From positions 1-24,845 of the IMG/VR virus record IMGVR_UViG_3300025872_000290: a stretch of 24,845 nucleotides of DNA; one strand, 5' to 3'. The notes under the pieces are model-generated. The model was not told the DNA's origin. It searched no databases and was given only the letters and a program-made list of their open reading frames with translations. This document shows positions 9,001 through 17,219 of this stretch, piece after piece. Every line of letters starts with the position of its first letter. Position 1 is the stretch's first letter. The position numbers and the translations under genes are program-made. The DNA comes from a virus.

Positions 9001-10922
9001 GTGGCTACAACCTTGACGTTTCCTCCATTTGTGAGGACATTTGCTGCAAAGGTCAGTGTAACGCTGTTATAGGTGTTACCTCCTGTTGGAGCATTGATCT
9101 GAACACTAGACGGGCAAACCACGTACGCACCGCTTGCACCTGCACCAAATGCCGTACCGTCAGTCTTGACCACCACGTAATCAGAAGCAGACTCTGAAAC
9201 GAAATACTGATTGGCTGTCGTAGGACTTAAGGTGACAGTCGTGGCGCTAGCGCTTGCTGTAAATGTCTGGCGAACTCGATATGTCAGATCTGTTGCAGAT
9301 TTCGTGACATTCGTAGGAAGCTTGAAGACCAGAGAATTGTTTGCAGCATCCGTGATTACCCCAGCGGTTACCAAATTTGCCGTAAATCCAGATCCATTTG
9401 CTAGCTTGGCGATCTCGCTTAGTTGATGGTTTGGAAGAATCGTAACGTCAAAGAGATAGACCTTATAGGTTGCAGTATCACCCGATCCAGCGATATATTG
9501 AATTGAACGAACTCGTGCCGATCCGACTGTACTGTTTCCACTGTTTTTAAGATTGATCGTTGAATATGCAGCAATATCCGGAAGTCCGCGCAGGAGCGTC
9601 ACGATTGCATAGTTACCGTATTCAGCCGAGACGAAAACATTGTTGAGATCCTCGTACTTTCTGGCTTTCTTAATCGGAGTGTGAACTGTGCTCTGAAGTT
9701 CAACACGATATCCGTTGATATAGGCAACGGATGGATCCAGACCAATTGCCAACTTGTTTGCGGCATAGCTTCTGGCTTCAGTGGCGTTGTCGATGCCCTG
9801 AATTGCAGCTTGAATCTGAGCCTCGGTATAAAGGCCATCATTGGTAAAGTCGTTCAGGTATTCACGAACTGAAAGACGAAACGGATTCAGCACATAATTG
9901 CCAGACTCTTCGAAAGTGCGCTGAGCCAGAGTCTTCATGATCTCTGCGTACTCTGTGCGACCTTCCTTCTTTATTGTTCCGTTCTCAATGATCGCAACCA
10001 GGATTCGATTGTCGACATTCTCGTCATAGAGCGCTGGATTCCAATTCTCAATCGCCAAATCCATTGCGATCTGATAGCGATGCGCTCCAGGAGCTCCTAC
10101 ATTTGGAGAACCGAGCGCATTGTCGTTCAGCGTGGTATCCATTACTGGAGTGACCTTGTTTTCGGTCACCGAATAGATCACACGAGCAAACGGATTTGTG
10201 CGATAACGTGAAATGATAATCGAGGATGCTGGTGTATGAACAAAGCAACCCTTGACGTAATACACTCCCTCATCCACAGAGAGGCGCGTGCCGAATCCGT
10301 TAGGATGGTGTCCATTCTCCAGTGACTTTGCTCTGAAAGCGATATACGTGGTGACTTCGTCGACCGTACGCTGAGTGATCAGATATTCATCGGCTGCAAA
10401 TGCCTTGATGACACCAGTCGTATCAGTCGTGATTCCATTCGTTGTCGTAACTTTTCCACCAGAACTGAGGTACTCGACGAATAGGACAATGTTGTTGTCC
10501 TCATTGGTCGGAGGAGCAATGTCGATGATACGTGCGGACAATCCGTTGGTTGTTCCATAGATGGTAGAACCAATGAGAACATACTGACCGGTGACAGGAT
10601 CAGTCTGGAGATAGGTAGCGGAATTTCCAGTATAGGAGAGAGTGCTATATGTAGTCTGAACATTAGCATTATTTGGTTCGCTAGCACGAACCTTGATGAA
10701 GGCCAGCTTATTGTTTAGCGTGGCTAATCCTCCCATCACCTTCGAACCATCCTTGAAGAAATGGTCTCCGAAGCGTGCAATCTGCGCCTGTAGAGCAGTC
10801 TGAAGCTGTGTCAGCTCTCTGGCCTGAACAGAATATCCAGGGCGAAACAGGACTCGCAGATAATTCTTGTTCTGATTAAAGTCATCCCAGTACGGAGACT
10901 CATTGTAATATGTGATGGGCAT
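6084..10922 (-). CDS. Giant DUF4815-type virion protein (1612 aa), baseplate/fibre associated
   Basis: The N-terminus (YWDDFNQNKNYLRVLFRPG, then QARELTQLQTALQAQIARFGDH and FFKDGSKVMGG) is the hallmark of the DUF4815 family found in T4-like and other large myophages. A second conserved block lies past the middle, where DIGRIEKRVQKLEYYTALSL begins a helical stretch. Further on, KAVGLKPNTKFYAFFDGRNV resembles baseplate/fibre beta domains. The last 300 residues or so are unusual: proline-rich (PEIPKPPLPPNPP), then with two copies of a GWYPxEAxGxxxGGL motif and Cys residues, then strongly acidic to the end (EEYNNDVQNMSEE). The family is a virion protein of uncertain exact place, and the position after gp8 suggests a peripheral wedge or fibre-anchoring role. 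It starts 9 bp after the gp8 stop and ends 6 bp before the next start. Confidence 0.85.
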   Translation of the reverse strand: MPITYYNESPYWDDFNQNKNYLRVLFRPGYSVQARELTQLQTALQAQIARFGDHFFKDGSKVMGGLATLNNKLAFIKVRASEPNNANVQTTYSTLSYTGNSATYLQTDPVTGQYVLIGSTIYGTTNGLSARIIDIAPPTNEDNNIVLFVEYLSSGGKVTTTNGITTDTTGVIKAFAADEYLITQRTVDEVTTYIAFRAKSLENGHHPNGFGTRLSVDEGVYYVKGCFVHTPASSIIISRYRTNPFARVIYSVTENKVTPVMDTTLNDNALGSPNVGAPGAHRYQIAMDLAIENWNPALYDENVDNRILVAIIENGTIKKEGRTEYAEIMKTLAQRTFEESGNYVLNPFRLSVREYLNDFTNDGLYTEAQIQAAIQGIDNATEARSYAANKLAIGLDPSVAYINGYRVELQSTVHTPIKKARKYEDLNNVFVSAEYGNYAIVTLLRGLPDIAAYSTINLKNSGNSTVGSARVRSIQYIAGSGDTATYKVYLFDVTILPNHQLSEIAKLANGSGFTANLVTAGVITDAANNSLVFKLPTNVTKSATDLTYRVRQTFTASASATTVTLSPTTANQYFVSESASDYVVVKTDGTAFGAGASGAYVVCPSSVQINAPTGGNTYNSVTLTFAANVLTNGGNVKVVATCQRATAAKTKTLTDAFITIDTPNIVAGGYDSLAQVDIHSVSAIRMSPDTTTPVANDAAWLALPDILDRYTIDNGQRDNYYDYGTVTLKAGVNPPTGKIRVYFKYFAHGSPGDYFSVASYGNDYEKIPAFQSSNGVVELRDCIDFRPSINAWNETVMAAPSPSITCDLSYYLPRIDKVYMDQFGNVKVTEGIASLTPKAPDDVTGTMTLYTLSIPAYTFTPSSVLSKMIDHRRYTMRDIGRIEKRVQKLEYYTALSLLEKETANQQILDNDGYDRYKNGFVVDNFTGHGIGAVTHPDYTAAIDKNAGVLRPMFWEDSVNLRLDSVNSSGYRQTGPLVTLNYYSAPIINQPYASYIQSVNPFAVNSWVGTIKMFPSTDEWKETTVAPQVIMDNGAGTYDSIKNAQDPEIAIGTLWNEWATNWNGLDTNSGSDSTQILVGGGSTTDSITSWDEFLKSRTNLSGGELSALNPEIQSTYIANRAVETNLVPYIRSRKIYFKAVGLKPNTKFYAFFDGRNVGPFVRQETEIPAWALNYSGTNTSMDPTFINYNSSTFVTDYINYTSHPDSSTSLYSNARGEVYGSFILPNTEFIRFKSGKKIFRLIDIGNNNNKLATSIAEGQYDARGTFLGQQSASIVSMRSPDVCPMKMEGVISDAQFIAPNKNEGTQIPEIPKPPLPPNPPVDVVVVYDQETNEVVLDEEETTVYFNPPPDTPEDIVEQVVVCPPETDVWPPLPVIGCVFPENTPVAPAVIAANPNCCPDGSLKGWYPGEAFGQAGGLIWSCPPQPRITPEVHEQVSGPGTETTGYGWYPSEAYGGAPGGLVYGPPPTPNTSGQKYSSNNNTPDNTGHVYEEPAVASDMVGEAFDPTPVDYTAQNQTIITCVHPNEWDTTSLNQTISVTEIEPDIYPGLPDSPGGDVVFYVGEDEANVNDVYEPYIDYYPEYNASTIYIDEGAQVSYAAFDEEYNNDVQNMSEE
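6538..6718 (-). repeat. Duplicated GWYPxEAxG motif in the tail of the DUF4815-type protein
   Basis: Two segments, about 6538-6593 and 6667-6718, encode GWYPSEAYGGAPGGLVYGPP and GWYPGEAFGQAGGLIWSCPP. They are about 126 bp apart. They lie inside the proline-rich C-terminal region and look like a diverged duplication of a small aromatic/glycine module. Confidence 0.7.
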
Positions 10923-10931
10923 GGCAGTAGA

Positions 10932-12650
10932 TTAAAATTCTGCGATGATACGAATGTCTTCGATCTGAGTTTCGCTACGAGCAATCGGAGAAGTACGGTT
11001 TTCTAGGAAGATGACGTCACCGCTGAAGTGAACATATTCGGATGCAGTAATCGCGCTAATGTTTCCACCTGCAACAGAATTGGCTGTTCCTGGTGTATAA
11101 GCAGTTATGGAATTTCCTGTTGAGAACGATCCATATCCAGTCTTGTCATTCTGGTGAATTCCTAGAACACGGTTCGAACCGCTGGTCGTTACTGTATCAA
11201 TATACGCCTTGGATGGAGGTGTTGCACCATTTTGAATATAATCTCCTACGTGGAACGTTCCACTTGGAGCAGTAATTGTAAACTTACGGAGAGCAGACAA
11301 TGTTGAGGAAATTGCCGTCACTGGATTTCCACCGGATAGTTCCTTTGGCTTCTTCACTAGTCCAACCTGACGGAAGAATGTATCAGCAGCAAAATCACCA
11401 GCACCTTCTTGGCCGGTCAATGTAGCAGCAATACCAACATAGAATCCGCCGAGTTCTTCAGCTGGAGATGAGCCGTGACCATTCTTTGGCGAAAGGACTG
11501 CGCGAGCATTGCATCCAGATCCGTTACCAACGACATCAACGAAGGCAACATTATAGTTTGCGCCATATGAGGTACCGGTAATATCGATCTTGACTACTTT
11601 CTGATTGGCAATCGTAGCAGTTGCAACCGCTCCACTTCCGTCACCATTGATCGTGATAGTCGGTACGCTCGTATATCCAGTGCCACCATAAGAAAGAGTC
11701 TGGGCTGTCGGATCATTCGGATCGATTGCTACGGTATAAATTTTTCCAGTCAGCGTCTTCTTTGCTGCGTTTTGGAACCTGATTCGGCTTTTTTCTTCTT
11801 CCGAAACGTCACCTGTCTCTGTAATAGTATCAACGTTTCCAAGCGTGATTGAAGTGAGTGTGCAGTTAACGGCACCACTTCCAGTGATAACTTCGCCGGC
11901 CACGAAATTTCCGCGAATATTGTAGACAATATAACTTCCAGCACTCGATCCTGTTGCATAGATCGTTCCAGTGGCTCCACTCGTATTTCCAATTAGAAAT
12001 GCTCCATTTGTGACAGCCGGAAGAGTTCCGCCAACTCCAGCAGCAACAACTGCAGTTGCTGCGCCGACAACCGTCTTGATCGGCATGTAACTATTCGTCA
12101 GAAACTTTGCAGCTTCAGTAGCTGTAATCTGGAACATGAACTTCCAGATGTAACCGTCTGCATACTTGTATGGATCGCCTTCGATATCTCCATTTCCATT
12201 AATCGTAGGAACATGGCTTGGCTTGTTCGTCGAGGCGATCGGATCTCCATTGGAATCTTTTGGAGCATGCAAGCACTTGTAAATTGCAAAGGTGTCTGTC
12301 AGGACATAAAACGGCGTATCGTTTCCGCGATCAAAGATGTCAGTCTTGTTATCATCCCAGGCTGCGTAAAATGCACCAGACTCCCAATTATAACGAGGAA
12401 TGAGATTGATGACATCGGTCGAACCGATGCTCTTCATGGCAATCATGTTCGAATCGGCATCTCTGAGCTCGAGAATGGTATCCTTCGGAAGTCCGCTGTT
12501 CGGAACAACGTCGTCGGTACCACCGATAGTGCTAGACCATTTGTCTGACTTGCCGATAAACAGATATACATTCTCGCGATCGTCAAGAATGTTCTGCTTA
12601 AAGTTTCTGGCGTTTAGATTACGGAATTCCGTTGAGATGATTGCTGACAT
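10932..12650 (-). CDS. gp8: Baseplate wedge protein gp8, enlarged (572 aa)
   Basis: T4 gp8 (334 aa) is a dimeric wedge protein. The same landmarks appear here in order: FIGKSDKWSS (31-40), INLIPRYNW (81-89), FAIYKCLHAP (121-130), ADGYIWKFMFQI (164-175), FRQVGLVKKP (426-435) and the C-terminal HFSGDVIFLENRTSPIARSE followed by TQIEDIRIIAEF (541-572). These correspond to the WSS, YRCL, GDGYVWEYLFEI, FRQISIITNP and SGEMIYMENRPP features of T4 gp8. The extra length lies mainly at 195-425 and 440-540. It holds beta-type modules (GNFVAGEVITGSGA; GGTGYTSVPTITI with a diverged second copy; SGTFHVGDYIQNGA). The gene follows the gp7-position gene after 5 bp. A perfect TATAAATA box lies 64 bp upstream, within the preceding gene. 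Start: ATG at 12650. Confidence 0.9.
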   Translation of the reverse strand: MSAIISTEFRNLNARNFKQNILDDRENVYLFIGKSDKWSSTIGGTDDVVPNSGLPKDTILELRDADSNMIAMKSIGSTDVINLIPRYNWESGAFYAAWDDNKTDIFDRGNDTPFYVLTDTFAIYKCLHAPKDSNGDPIASTNKPSHVPTINGNGDIEGDPYKYADGYIWKFMFQITATEAAKFLTNSYMPIKTVVGAATAVVAAGVGGTLPAVTNGAFLIGNTSGATGTIYATGSSAGSYIVYNIRGNFVAGEVITGSGAVNCTLTSITLGNVDTITETGDVSEEEKSRIRFQNAAKKTLTGKIYTVAIDPNDPTAQTLSYGGTGYTSVPTITINGDGSGAVATATIANQKVVKIDITGTSYGANYNVAFVDVVGNGSGCNARAVLSPKNGHGSSPAEELGGFYVGIAATLTGQEGAGDFAADTFFRQVGLVKKPKELSGGNPVTAISSTLSALRKFTITAPSGTFHVGDYIQNGATPPSKAYIDTVTTSGSNRVLGIHQNDKTGYGSFSTGNSITAYTPGTANSVAGGNISAITASEYVHFSGDVIFLENRTSPIARSETQIEDIRIIAEF

Positions 12651-12655
12651 GGTGC

Positions 12656-14116
12656 TTACGGTGTAAATTGGTACGTATTGATGAGAATACCATTCGGTTC
12701 ATATGAGACTGTGTTATTTATAGCCTCATTGATGGTGTTGTTTGAATAAGTTCCGATCGGATTAGAGCCAGTAAACTTCATGGATTCCAGGGTCTTATAG
12801 AAGACTTTAGACTGACTATTTCCTTCTCCCAGAAGTTCGAGTCTAAGAATGTTCTGGAAATCATATAGCACCCGCATATTGCGCTCAATGTATTCCAGCT
12901 GTCCTTGTTCGTTTAGTTGAATCAGATCGGTGTAGATCGATTCAATCAACATAGTCAAGTCCTCAAGACCAATCAATCCAGGCTGAAGTTTCGGCATCTT
13001 GGATGCTGTCTTCAGGTCTAAAAGCTCCACTGCCGTCAGAAGCAAGAAAATTTGGCCAAAGAAAATGAATCCAGCCGGATGGACAAGGCGATTAAATGAA
13101 TCTTTCCACTCGGAAGAATTAGTACCGGTTTTGACTACGTACGAATACCTCTGGTAGTAGTAAGAGTCATGAATCTTCTTACTATCTGAAAGGAATCCGT
13201 TATTATCAGTGTATCTTCCGAGTGAAGCGTTCCATGTTCCAGAAGAAGGTTTTAACGTATCGCTATAAGGATAGTAAACTTCGGCTTCATCTTGGTACAG
13301 GATCTTGAAGAACAACTCAATGGAATTCGATGATCCACGGAGAGAATAATACTTCATTAGCTTCTTGTAAGCATCGGCCTCCGAAATGTTAAATTTTCCT
13401 GGAGCATTAGCTGCAGTTTCTCTCTGCAGCATTTCGAAGAATCTTTGTGTTGCTCGATCGATATCACGCTCTTTTGTAATTCTGGAGATTGTATAGCTAG
13501 GATTGTCATAGATCGGCGTGATCTGACTGATGATTCTAGTAGTACCTTGAGTGATTCCAGTGATTTCGCCAGTTGCGTTAGAAACGACTCCTGTCACAAC
13601 CTTTCGGTTAGGAGAAGCAACAACCGCAAAATTTCCAACAATATTGTTTACCAGCAATGTATTGCCGGTAGCCAGGAGTACTTTGGCCGAAACCGGATTA
13701 TTCGAGGTATCGCGCGAACTCACTGATTCTCCAGCAATAAACGATCCCGAAACGTTTGTGAGAACCAATGTTTCTGATTCAGATCCGACAATAGTCGATC
13801 CTCTGATCAATGTACCGGTGACCTGATATAGCAGAAGTTCGTTGTCAGTGAATGCAGAAACTTTTCCGGTGATCTGAGCACCATCGAGGCCAATTGAAGT
13901 AATGTCTTCTCCGGCCGTGAATGTTCCTGCACCTGATCGAACTGCAACTCGATATCCGGAAGTTCCATCCTTGTTGACCAAGTCGTAGTAGTCTTTTAGG
14001 AATTCAATGAGCTTTGCCGCTTTTGGCTTAAGTGAATCCGGAAAAAGCTGCTCTACTCTGGCCACCTCTTTGGTGGACCTACGAGTACTGGCTGTTGACT
14101 CAATCAGTGAAGCCAT
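12656..14116 (-). CDS. Baseplate wedge protein in the gp7 position (486 aa)
   Basis: The gene lies between gp6 and gp8, exactly where T4 has gene 7. The product is 486 aa, against about 1030 in T4. Visible parts are a helical N-terminus (VEQLFPDSLKPKAAKLIEFL, residues 21-40) and a beta-rich insert at about 60-190 with modules such as GAGTFTAGEDITS and SGSFIAGESVSS. A mixed region (210-330) follows, including SEADAYKKLMKYYSLRGSSN and DSYYYQRYSYVVKT. The motif LVHPAGFIFFGQ (344-355) recurs in wedge proteins of marine T4-like phages. A wedge role, linking gp6/gp25 to gp8 and the periphery, is well supported by order. True gp7 homology needs structure or profile comparison. The ATG at 14116 is 2 bp after the gp6 stop. 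Confidence 0.75.
   Translation of the reverse strand: MASLIESTASTRRSTKEVARVEQLFPDSLKPKAAKLIEFLKDYYDLVNKDGTSGYRVAVRSGAGTFTAGEDITSIGLDGAQITGKVSAFTDNELLLYQVTGTLIRGSTIVGSESETLVLTNVSGSFIAGESVSSRDTSNNPVSAKVLLATGNTLLVNNIVGNFAVVASPNRKVVTGVVSNATGEITGITQGTTRIISQITPIYDNPSYTISRITKERDIDRATQRFFEMLQRETAANAPGKFNISEADAYKKLMKYYSLRGSSNSIELFFKILYQDEAEVYYPYSDTLKPSSGTWNASLGRYTDNNGFLSDSKKIHDSYYYQRYSYVVKTGTNSSEWKDSFNRLVHPAGFIFFGQIFLLLTAVELLDLKTASKMPKLQPGLIGLEDLTMLIESIYTDLIQLNEQGQLEYIERNMRVLYDFQNILRLELLGEGNSQSKVFYKTLESMKFTGSNPIGTYSNNTINEAINNTVSYEPNGILINTYQFTP
12715..12722 (-). promoter_or_regulatory. Late-promoter box TATAAATA upstream of gp8
   Basis: A perfect T4-type late box on the minus strand, inside the 3' end of the gp7-position gene and 64 bp before the gp8 ATG at 12650. 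A start about 6 nt downstream would give a leader near 58 nt, a conventional arrangement. It would let gp8 and later genes be boosted independently of the upstream wedge genes. Confidence 0.55.
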
Positions 14117-14118
14117 GG

Positions 14119-15954
14119 TCAGCGATGACGAGGTGTCGTGGTATAGTTAGTCGAACCACCTGCACCAGTTACAGCAATCGAGTCAATTTCTGCAGTGACT
14201 GTAACATACTGCTGATCGATATCCAACAGCTGGTTTCTCTTTGGAGCGATGTCAAATGAATTTGGAAGAACTGTGATTTTGATCGGAGTATCGTCATCGG
14301 CTCGGAATCCAGTTAGCTCCACTCTGCCCAGCGAGGACGTAATAGTTCCAGCGCCAGCAACGCGAACACGAGTTCCCTGAACCAACTTGTAGATATAAAG
14401 ATTTCTATTTCCAGTTCCAGGAATTGGGCTGTCACCAAAGTAATGGTCGATTCCTCCGATTTTGAATGCAGTGGATGAAAGGACTGAGGTAGTTGAATTT
14501 GTGGTATATGTCGGTACTGAGAAATCTAAAACGAACGCGCTGCGCTGTCTGTCAGGCAAAGGCGTGATCGTCTTGTACATATAGACACGTGCAACAGAAT
14601 TTAAGATAGATGGTTCAGAGCTATCAATCGAGCTAAGGAACTGAGAATAACGGAAAACACCGTCAAACTTTCTAAGATTGCGTTCATTGTACAGGCGAAT
14701 GATATCTCGAACATAAGATTCGATTCCGGCTGTAGACTTATCGGTCAAGTTAGGATTGTACTTGATGAAAGTTTCCAATTCCAGGAAGGTAAACTCAGGA
14801 TCAACAATTGTCGGCTCAATTGATACGACATTCTTGCCACGAAGAATGGTGTCGACGATCTGAGTCTTTTCGGCAACATTCAGAGCATTTTTTCCGGACG
14901 GCTTAATTGAGATATAGACTTTTCCGTAATTTGGCTCAGGATCGGTTTCTCCACCCCATACAGCAATTGCATCGATATTGCCGAAGTCTCTCAATATGAT
15001 TGCTCGGTAATCGTCAGCCGTTACAGCTCTATTCTGAGTAATGAACGCCAGTGGGGCGTTATATCGAATGGACTCTACGGATTCTTTTGCCTGTCCACCA
15101 TACGAACCGGTAACGGTGCTAACGGTAATGTCGTTGATTGCAATTCCTCCGATCGTCTGAGAAGCCTTGAAGCTTGTGGCTCCATTTGCAATTCTTCCGT
15201 TAGTGTATACATATTCGATCTCGACGATGTTATTAGATCCTGGCTTCACTCCAAGATTGTCATCACCGAAATAGATCTCGTACTTTCCATTTGCATTCTC
15301 CTGAAGGAAGTACACTTTCGAATCTGAAGTGATATTGATCAGAGTCGTGAACTGGGTATAGATGGAGTACTCGGCATTGCCATCGCGTACTCTGACCTGC
15401 ATCGTAGTCGCATCCACAGTATCATCCGGAATCTCGTATGTCTGATTTTCGATCAGCTCATCGACTCGATATACCATTTTCTTCAGAGTTCCTTGCTTGA
15501 TTGCAACGTTCTCGAACGTATACTTTCCATTAATCTTCGGTACGGCTGGCTTGGCTTCCAGAACAACGAAAGTATAGTTCGTCGAGTCAACCACAGTACT
15601 GAACTTAGTGCCACGGTCCAACGATAAGAATGAAGGAGCGTTATTAACAGGAGCTTCTACCTCAACGTTGACAATCGCAGTAGAGGCCAGAGTAGAACGA
15701 GGTGTATAACCAAGGAGCTTGGCATGTGACACGACGTTTCCGCGAAGCTGTGCCGAATCAAGGAATGCTTCGTTCAGGGCAAGGTGTGCAGTGACGGCGT
15801 TGTAATGGGTATTATGCGCCAAAACGTCCAAAAGGACCGATAGACCAGATCCCTCGAAGTCAAAATCATTATACTTTGACTGACTCTTGAAGTGCGACTT
15901 GATCGACTCCTTGAGTGTGCCAAAATCTAGTTCGGATACGTTGATCTGTGCCAT
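14119..15954 (-). CDS. gp6: Baseplate wedge protein gp6 (611 aa), baseplate J-like
   Basis: T4 gp6 (660 aa) forms the iris-like ring that holds the wedges together and belongs to the baseplate J family. The N-terminus here (ELDFGTLKESIKSHFKSQSK, then FDFEGSGLSVLLDVLAHNTH and NEAFLDSAQLRGNVVSHAKL) is the conserved gp6 opening. The J-like core follows, including the NRAVTADDYRAIILRDFGNI segment and the AVWGGETDPEPNYGKVYISI segment. Length and order (gp25, gp6, gp7-position, gp8) fit. It starts 3 bp after the gp25 stop (TAA CAT ATG) and ends 2 bp before the next ATG, so translational coupling is likely. No anomalies were seen. Confidence 0.93.
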   Translation of the reverse strand: MAQINVSELDFGTLKESIKSHFKSQSKYNDFDFEGSGLSVLLDVLAHNTHYNAVTAHLALNEAFLDSAQLRGNVVSHAKLLGYTPRSTLASTAIVNVEVEAPVNNAPSFLSLDRGTKFSTVVDSTNYTFVVLEAKPAVPKINGKYTFENVAIKQGTLKKMVYRVDELIENQTYEIPDDTVDATTMQVRVRDGNAEYSIYTQFTTLINITSDSKVYFLQENANGKYEIYFGDDNLGVKPGSNNIVEIEYVYTNGRIANGATSFKASQTIGGIAINDITVSTVTGSYGGQAKESVESIRYNAPLAFITQNRAVTADDYRAIILRDFGNIDAIAVWGGETDPEPNYGKVYISIKPSGKNALNVAEKTQIVDTILRGKNVVSIEPTIVDPEFTFLELETFIKYNPNLTDKSTAGIESYVRDIIRLYNERNLRKFDGVFRYSQFLSSIDSSEPSILNSVARVYMYKTITPLPDRQRSAFVLDFSVPTYTTNSTTSVLSSTAFKIGGIDHYFGDSPIPGTGNRNLYIYKLVQGTRVRVAGAGTITSSLGRVELTGFRADDDTPIKITVLPNSFDIAPKRNQLLDIDQQYVTVTAEIDSIAVTGAGGSTNYTTTPRHR

Positions 15955-15957
15955 ATG

Positions 15958-16410
15958 TTAACGGATGCGTTTGAGGTATAGGGTGATGTCCACCTGCTCG
16001 TCTACCGAGATGACGCGGAATCCGACGGTAACAGTATAAGAATTTCGATCTGATTGATCCTTTACTTCAACAGTGACGTCGTCGACTCTGGGCTCATACT
16101 TACGAAGTACCTTCTTGATTTCTTCACGAATGGAGATGATCGTAAACGAATCGGCCGGTTCAAATAGCAATGCAGAGAGATTGGATCCGATCCAAGGCTG
16201 AAAGGGTCTCTCGAAGAAATTCGTGAGAATCAGGTTTCTGACTGAATTTTTGACAGCGTCAATATCGGTCAGCGGGACGATATCGTTGAAGTTTGGATTT
16301 AATTCCAGCGAAAGATCCAGATCAGAAAACGAACGTCTTTTCGAGACCACTTGCGATCTATTCGTCGCAATGAATTCGTTGACATTGTAGTCTGAAAGGG
16401 TTTCCGCCAT
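15958..16410 (-). CDS. gp25: Baseplate wedge protein gp25 (150 aa)
   Basis: Members of the GPW/gp25 family bind gp6 and help start sheath polymerisation. The protein shows the family pattern: PLTDIDAVKNSVRNLILTNF (46-65), ERPFQPWIGSNLSALLFEP (67-85), then helix IREEIKKVLRKYEPRV with the conserved EPR triplet at residues 106-108. The EPR motif is characteristic of gp25 and its contractile-system relatives. T4 gp25 is 132 aa, so this copy is slightly longer at the N-terminus. It has been called lysozyme-like, but no catalytic triad is visible. A good Shine-Dalgarno sequence (GGTGG, 16415-16419 on the minus strand) precedes the ATG at 16410, and a TATAAATA box abuts it. Confidence 0.93.
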   Translation of the reverse strand: MAETLSDYNVNEFIATNRSQVVSKRRSFSDLDLSLELNPNFNDIVPLTDIDAVKNSVRNLILTNFFERPFQPWIGSNLSALLFEPADSFTIISIREEIKKVLRKYEPRVDDVTVEVKDQSDRNSYTVTVGFRVISVDEQVDITLYLKRIR

Positions 16411-16419
16411 AATTCCACC

Positions 16420-16427
16420 TATTTATA
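16420..16427 (-). promoter_or_regulatory. Late-promoter box TATAAATA directly before the gp25 Shine-Dalgarno site
   Basis: A perfect TATAAATA on the minus strand in the 31-bp gap before gp25. The GGTGG ribosome-binding site follows immediately and the ATG is 9 bp from the box. If transcription starts about 6 nt after the box, the Shine-Dalgarno site would lie at or upstream of the transcript start. The site may then serve mainly read-through transcripts. Confidence 0.55.
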
Positions 16428-16441
16428 CAGCATTTCTGAGG

Positions 16442-17218
16442 TCAGCCCGGACCCTTATAATTCGTCTGAATCGTCGAAACAACGGCCTCGCTAGTCTCGG
16501 GATTGCCTGATGGGACGACGACTTCCTTTGCCTCGGTGACAACTGCACCGGTTGCCGTATTCATCTTGATGTTCGGAATGTCTTTGCAGAGATCCAAGGA
16601 CAGCGCAGCAAGGTTTCCTATCTTACCGGCTGCGTCCAGAAGTTTTGATGCAGCGGTTAAACCGGTCTGAACTCCTTGCAGCTTGGTATTGATGTTGCCA
16701 GATTTGAGGTTGGTTTTTGAACTCTTGATCAGCGAAGGAATCTCGGTTGACAGATTTTGAAGCTGCGCTGATTCATCAAGCATTGCGATCGTCGTGGACA
16801 TATTGAGACCAGGAATACTGGTCTGCCACTTTCGGATGAAACTGGAATACGATGCAGGGCCAGCTCCCTTGAGGGCCTTCAATTCTGAGTAAAAGGCATC
16901 AACCTTTGCCACGCTATTGGCAGTCTGTGTGATCTTCTGAACATACGTCTGCGCAGCCGGAACTTTTGGTCCCCATTTGTTCAGGAACTGCGCAATTGCC
17001 TGTGGATTCGGATTGCTTTTCAGGGCAGCAAGTTCACCCTGAAACGAATATACCTCAGCAACTTTTGTCTGGACCGTCTGTATCTTTGACTGCGCCTCTG
17101 CAATCTTGGACTGCAGAGATGCCAGGCCGCTCTTTCCGTTTTGGAGAACATCCTTGATGCCCCCGGTCGTAGAAGTGAGGGAATCGAGGGACGAATTACT
17201 TCCGCAGAGTAATGACAT
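16442..17218 (-). CDS. Helical virion-associated protein of unknown function (258 aa)
   Basis: I do not recognise the family with confidence. The sequence is largely helical. Residues about 19-65 form a Gln/Lys/Ala-rich segment with coiled-coil character (LQSKIAEAQSKIQTVQTKVA), and two related stretches follow: AVYSFQ-type helix then LAALKSNPNPQAIAQFLNKW, and FYSELKALKGAGPASYSSFI with RKW. The paired ALK-(6-8)-FL/FI-(K)-W pattern suggests an internal duplication. The C-terminus is a flexible, acidic tail ending NYKGPG. A protein of similar character occupies the place between gp5 and gp25 in marine T4-like phages, which suggests a minor baseplate or hub protein. The ATG is 1 bp after the gp5 stop (TAA T ATG), implying translational coupling. 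No Shine-Dalgarno sequence is obvious. Confidence 0.65.
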   Translation of the reverse strand: MSLLCGSNSSLDSLTSTTGGIKDVLQNGKSGLASLQSKIAEAQSKIQTVQTKVAEVYSFQGELAALKSNPNPQAIAQFLNKWGPKVPAAQTYVQKITQTANSVAKVDAFYSELKALKGAGPASYSSFIRKWQTSIPGLNMSTTIAMLDESAQLQNLSTEIPSLIKSSKTNLKSGNINTKLQGVQTGLTAASKLLDAAGKIGNLAALSLDLCKDIPNIKMNTATGAVVTEAKEVVVPSGNPETSEAVVSTIQTNYKGPG

Positions 17219-17219
17219 A

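Noticed and set aside
15958-16410. gp25 as a lysozyme
   Set aside because: The family was once called lysozyme-like, but no catalytic residues are visible and the EPR motif marks a structural sheath/baseplate role.
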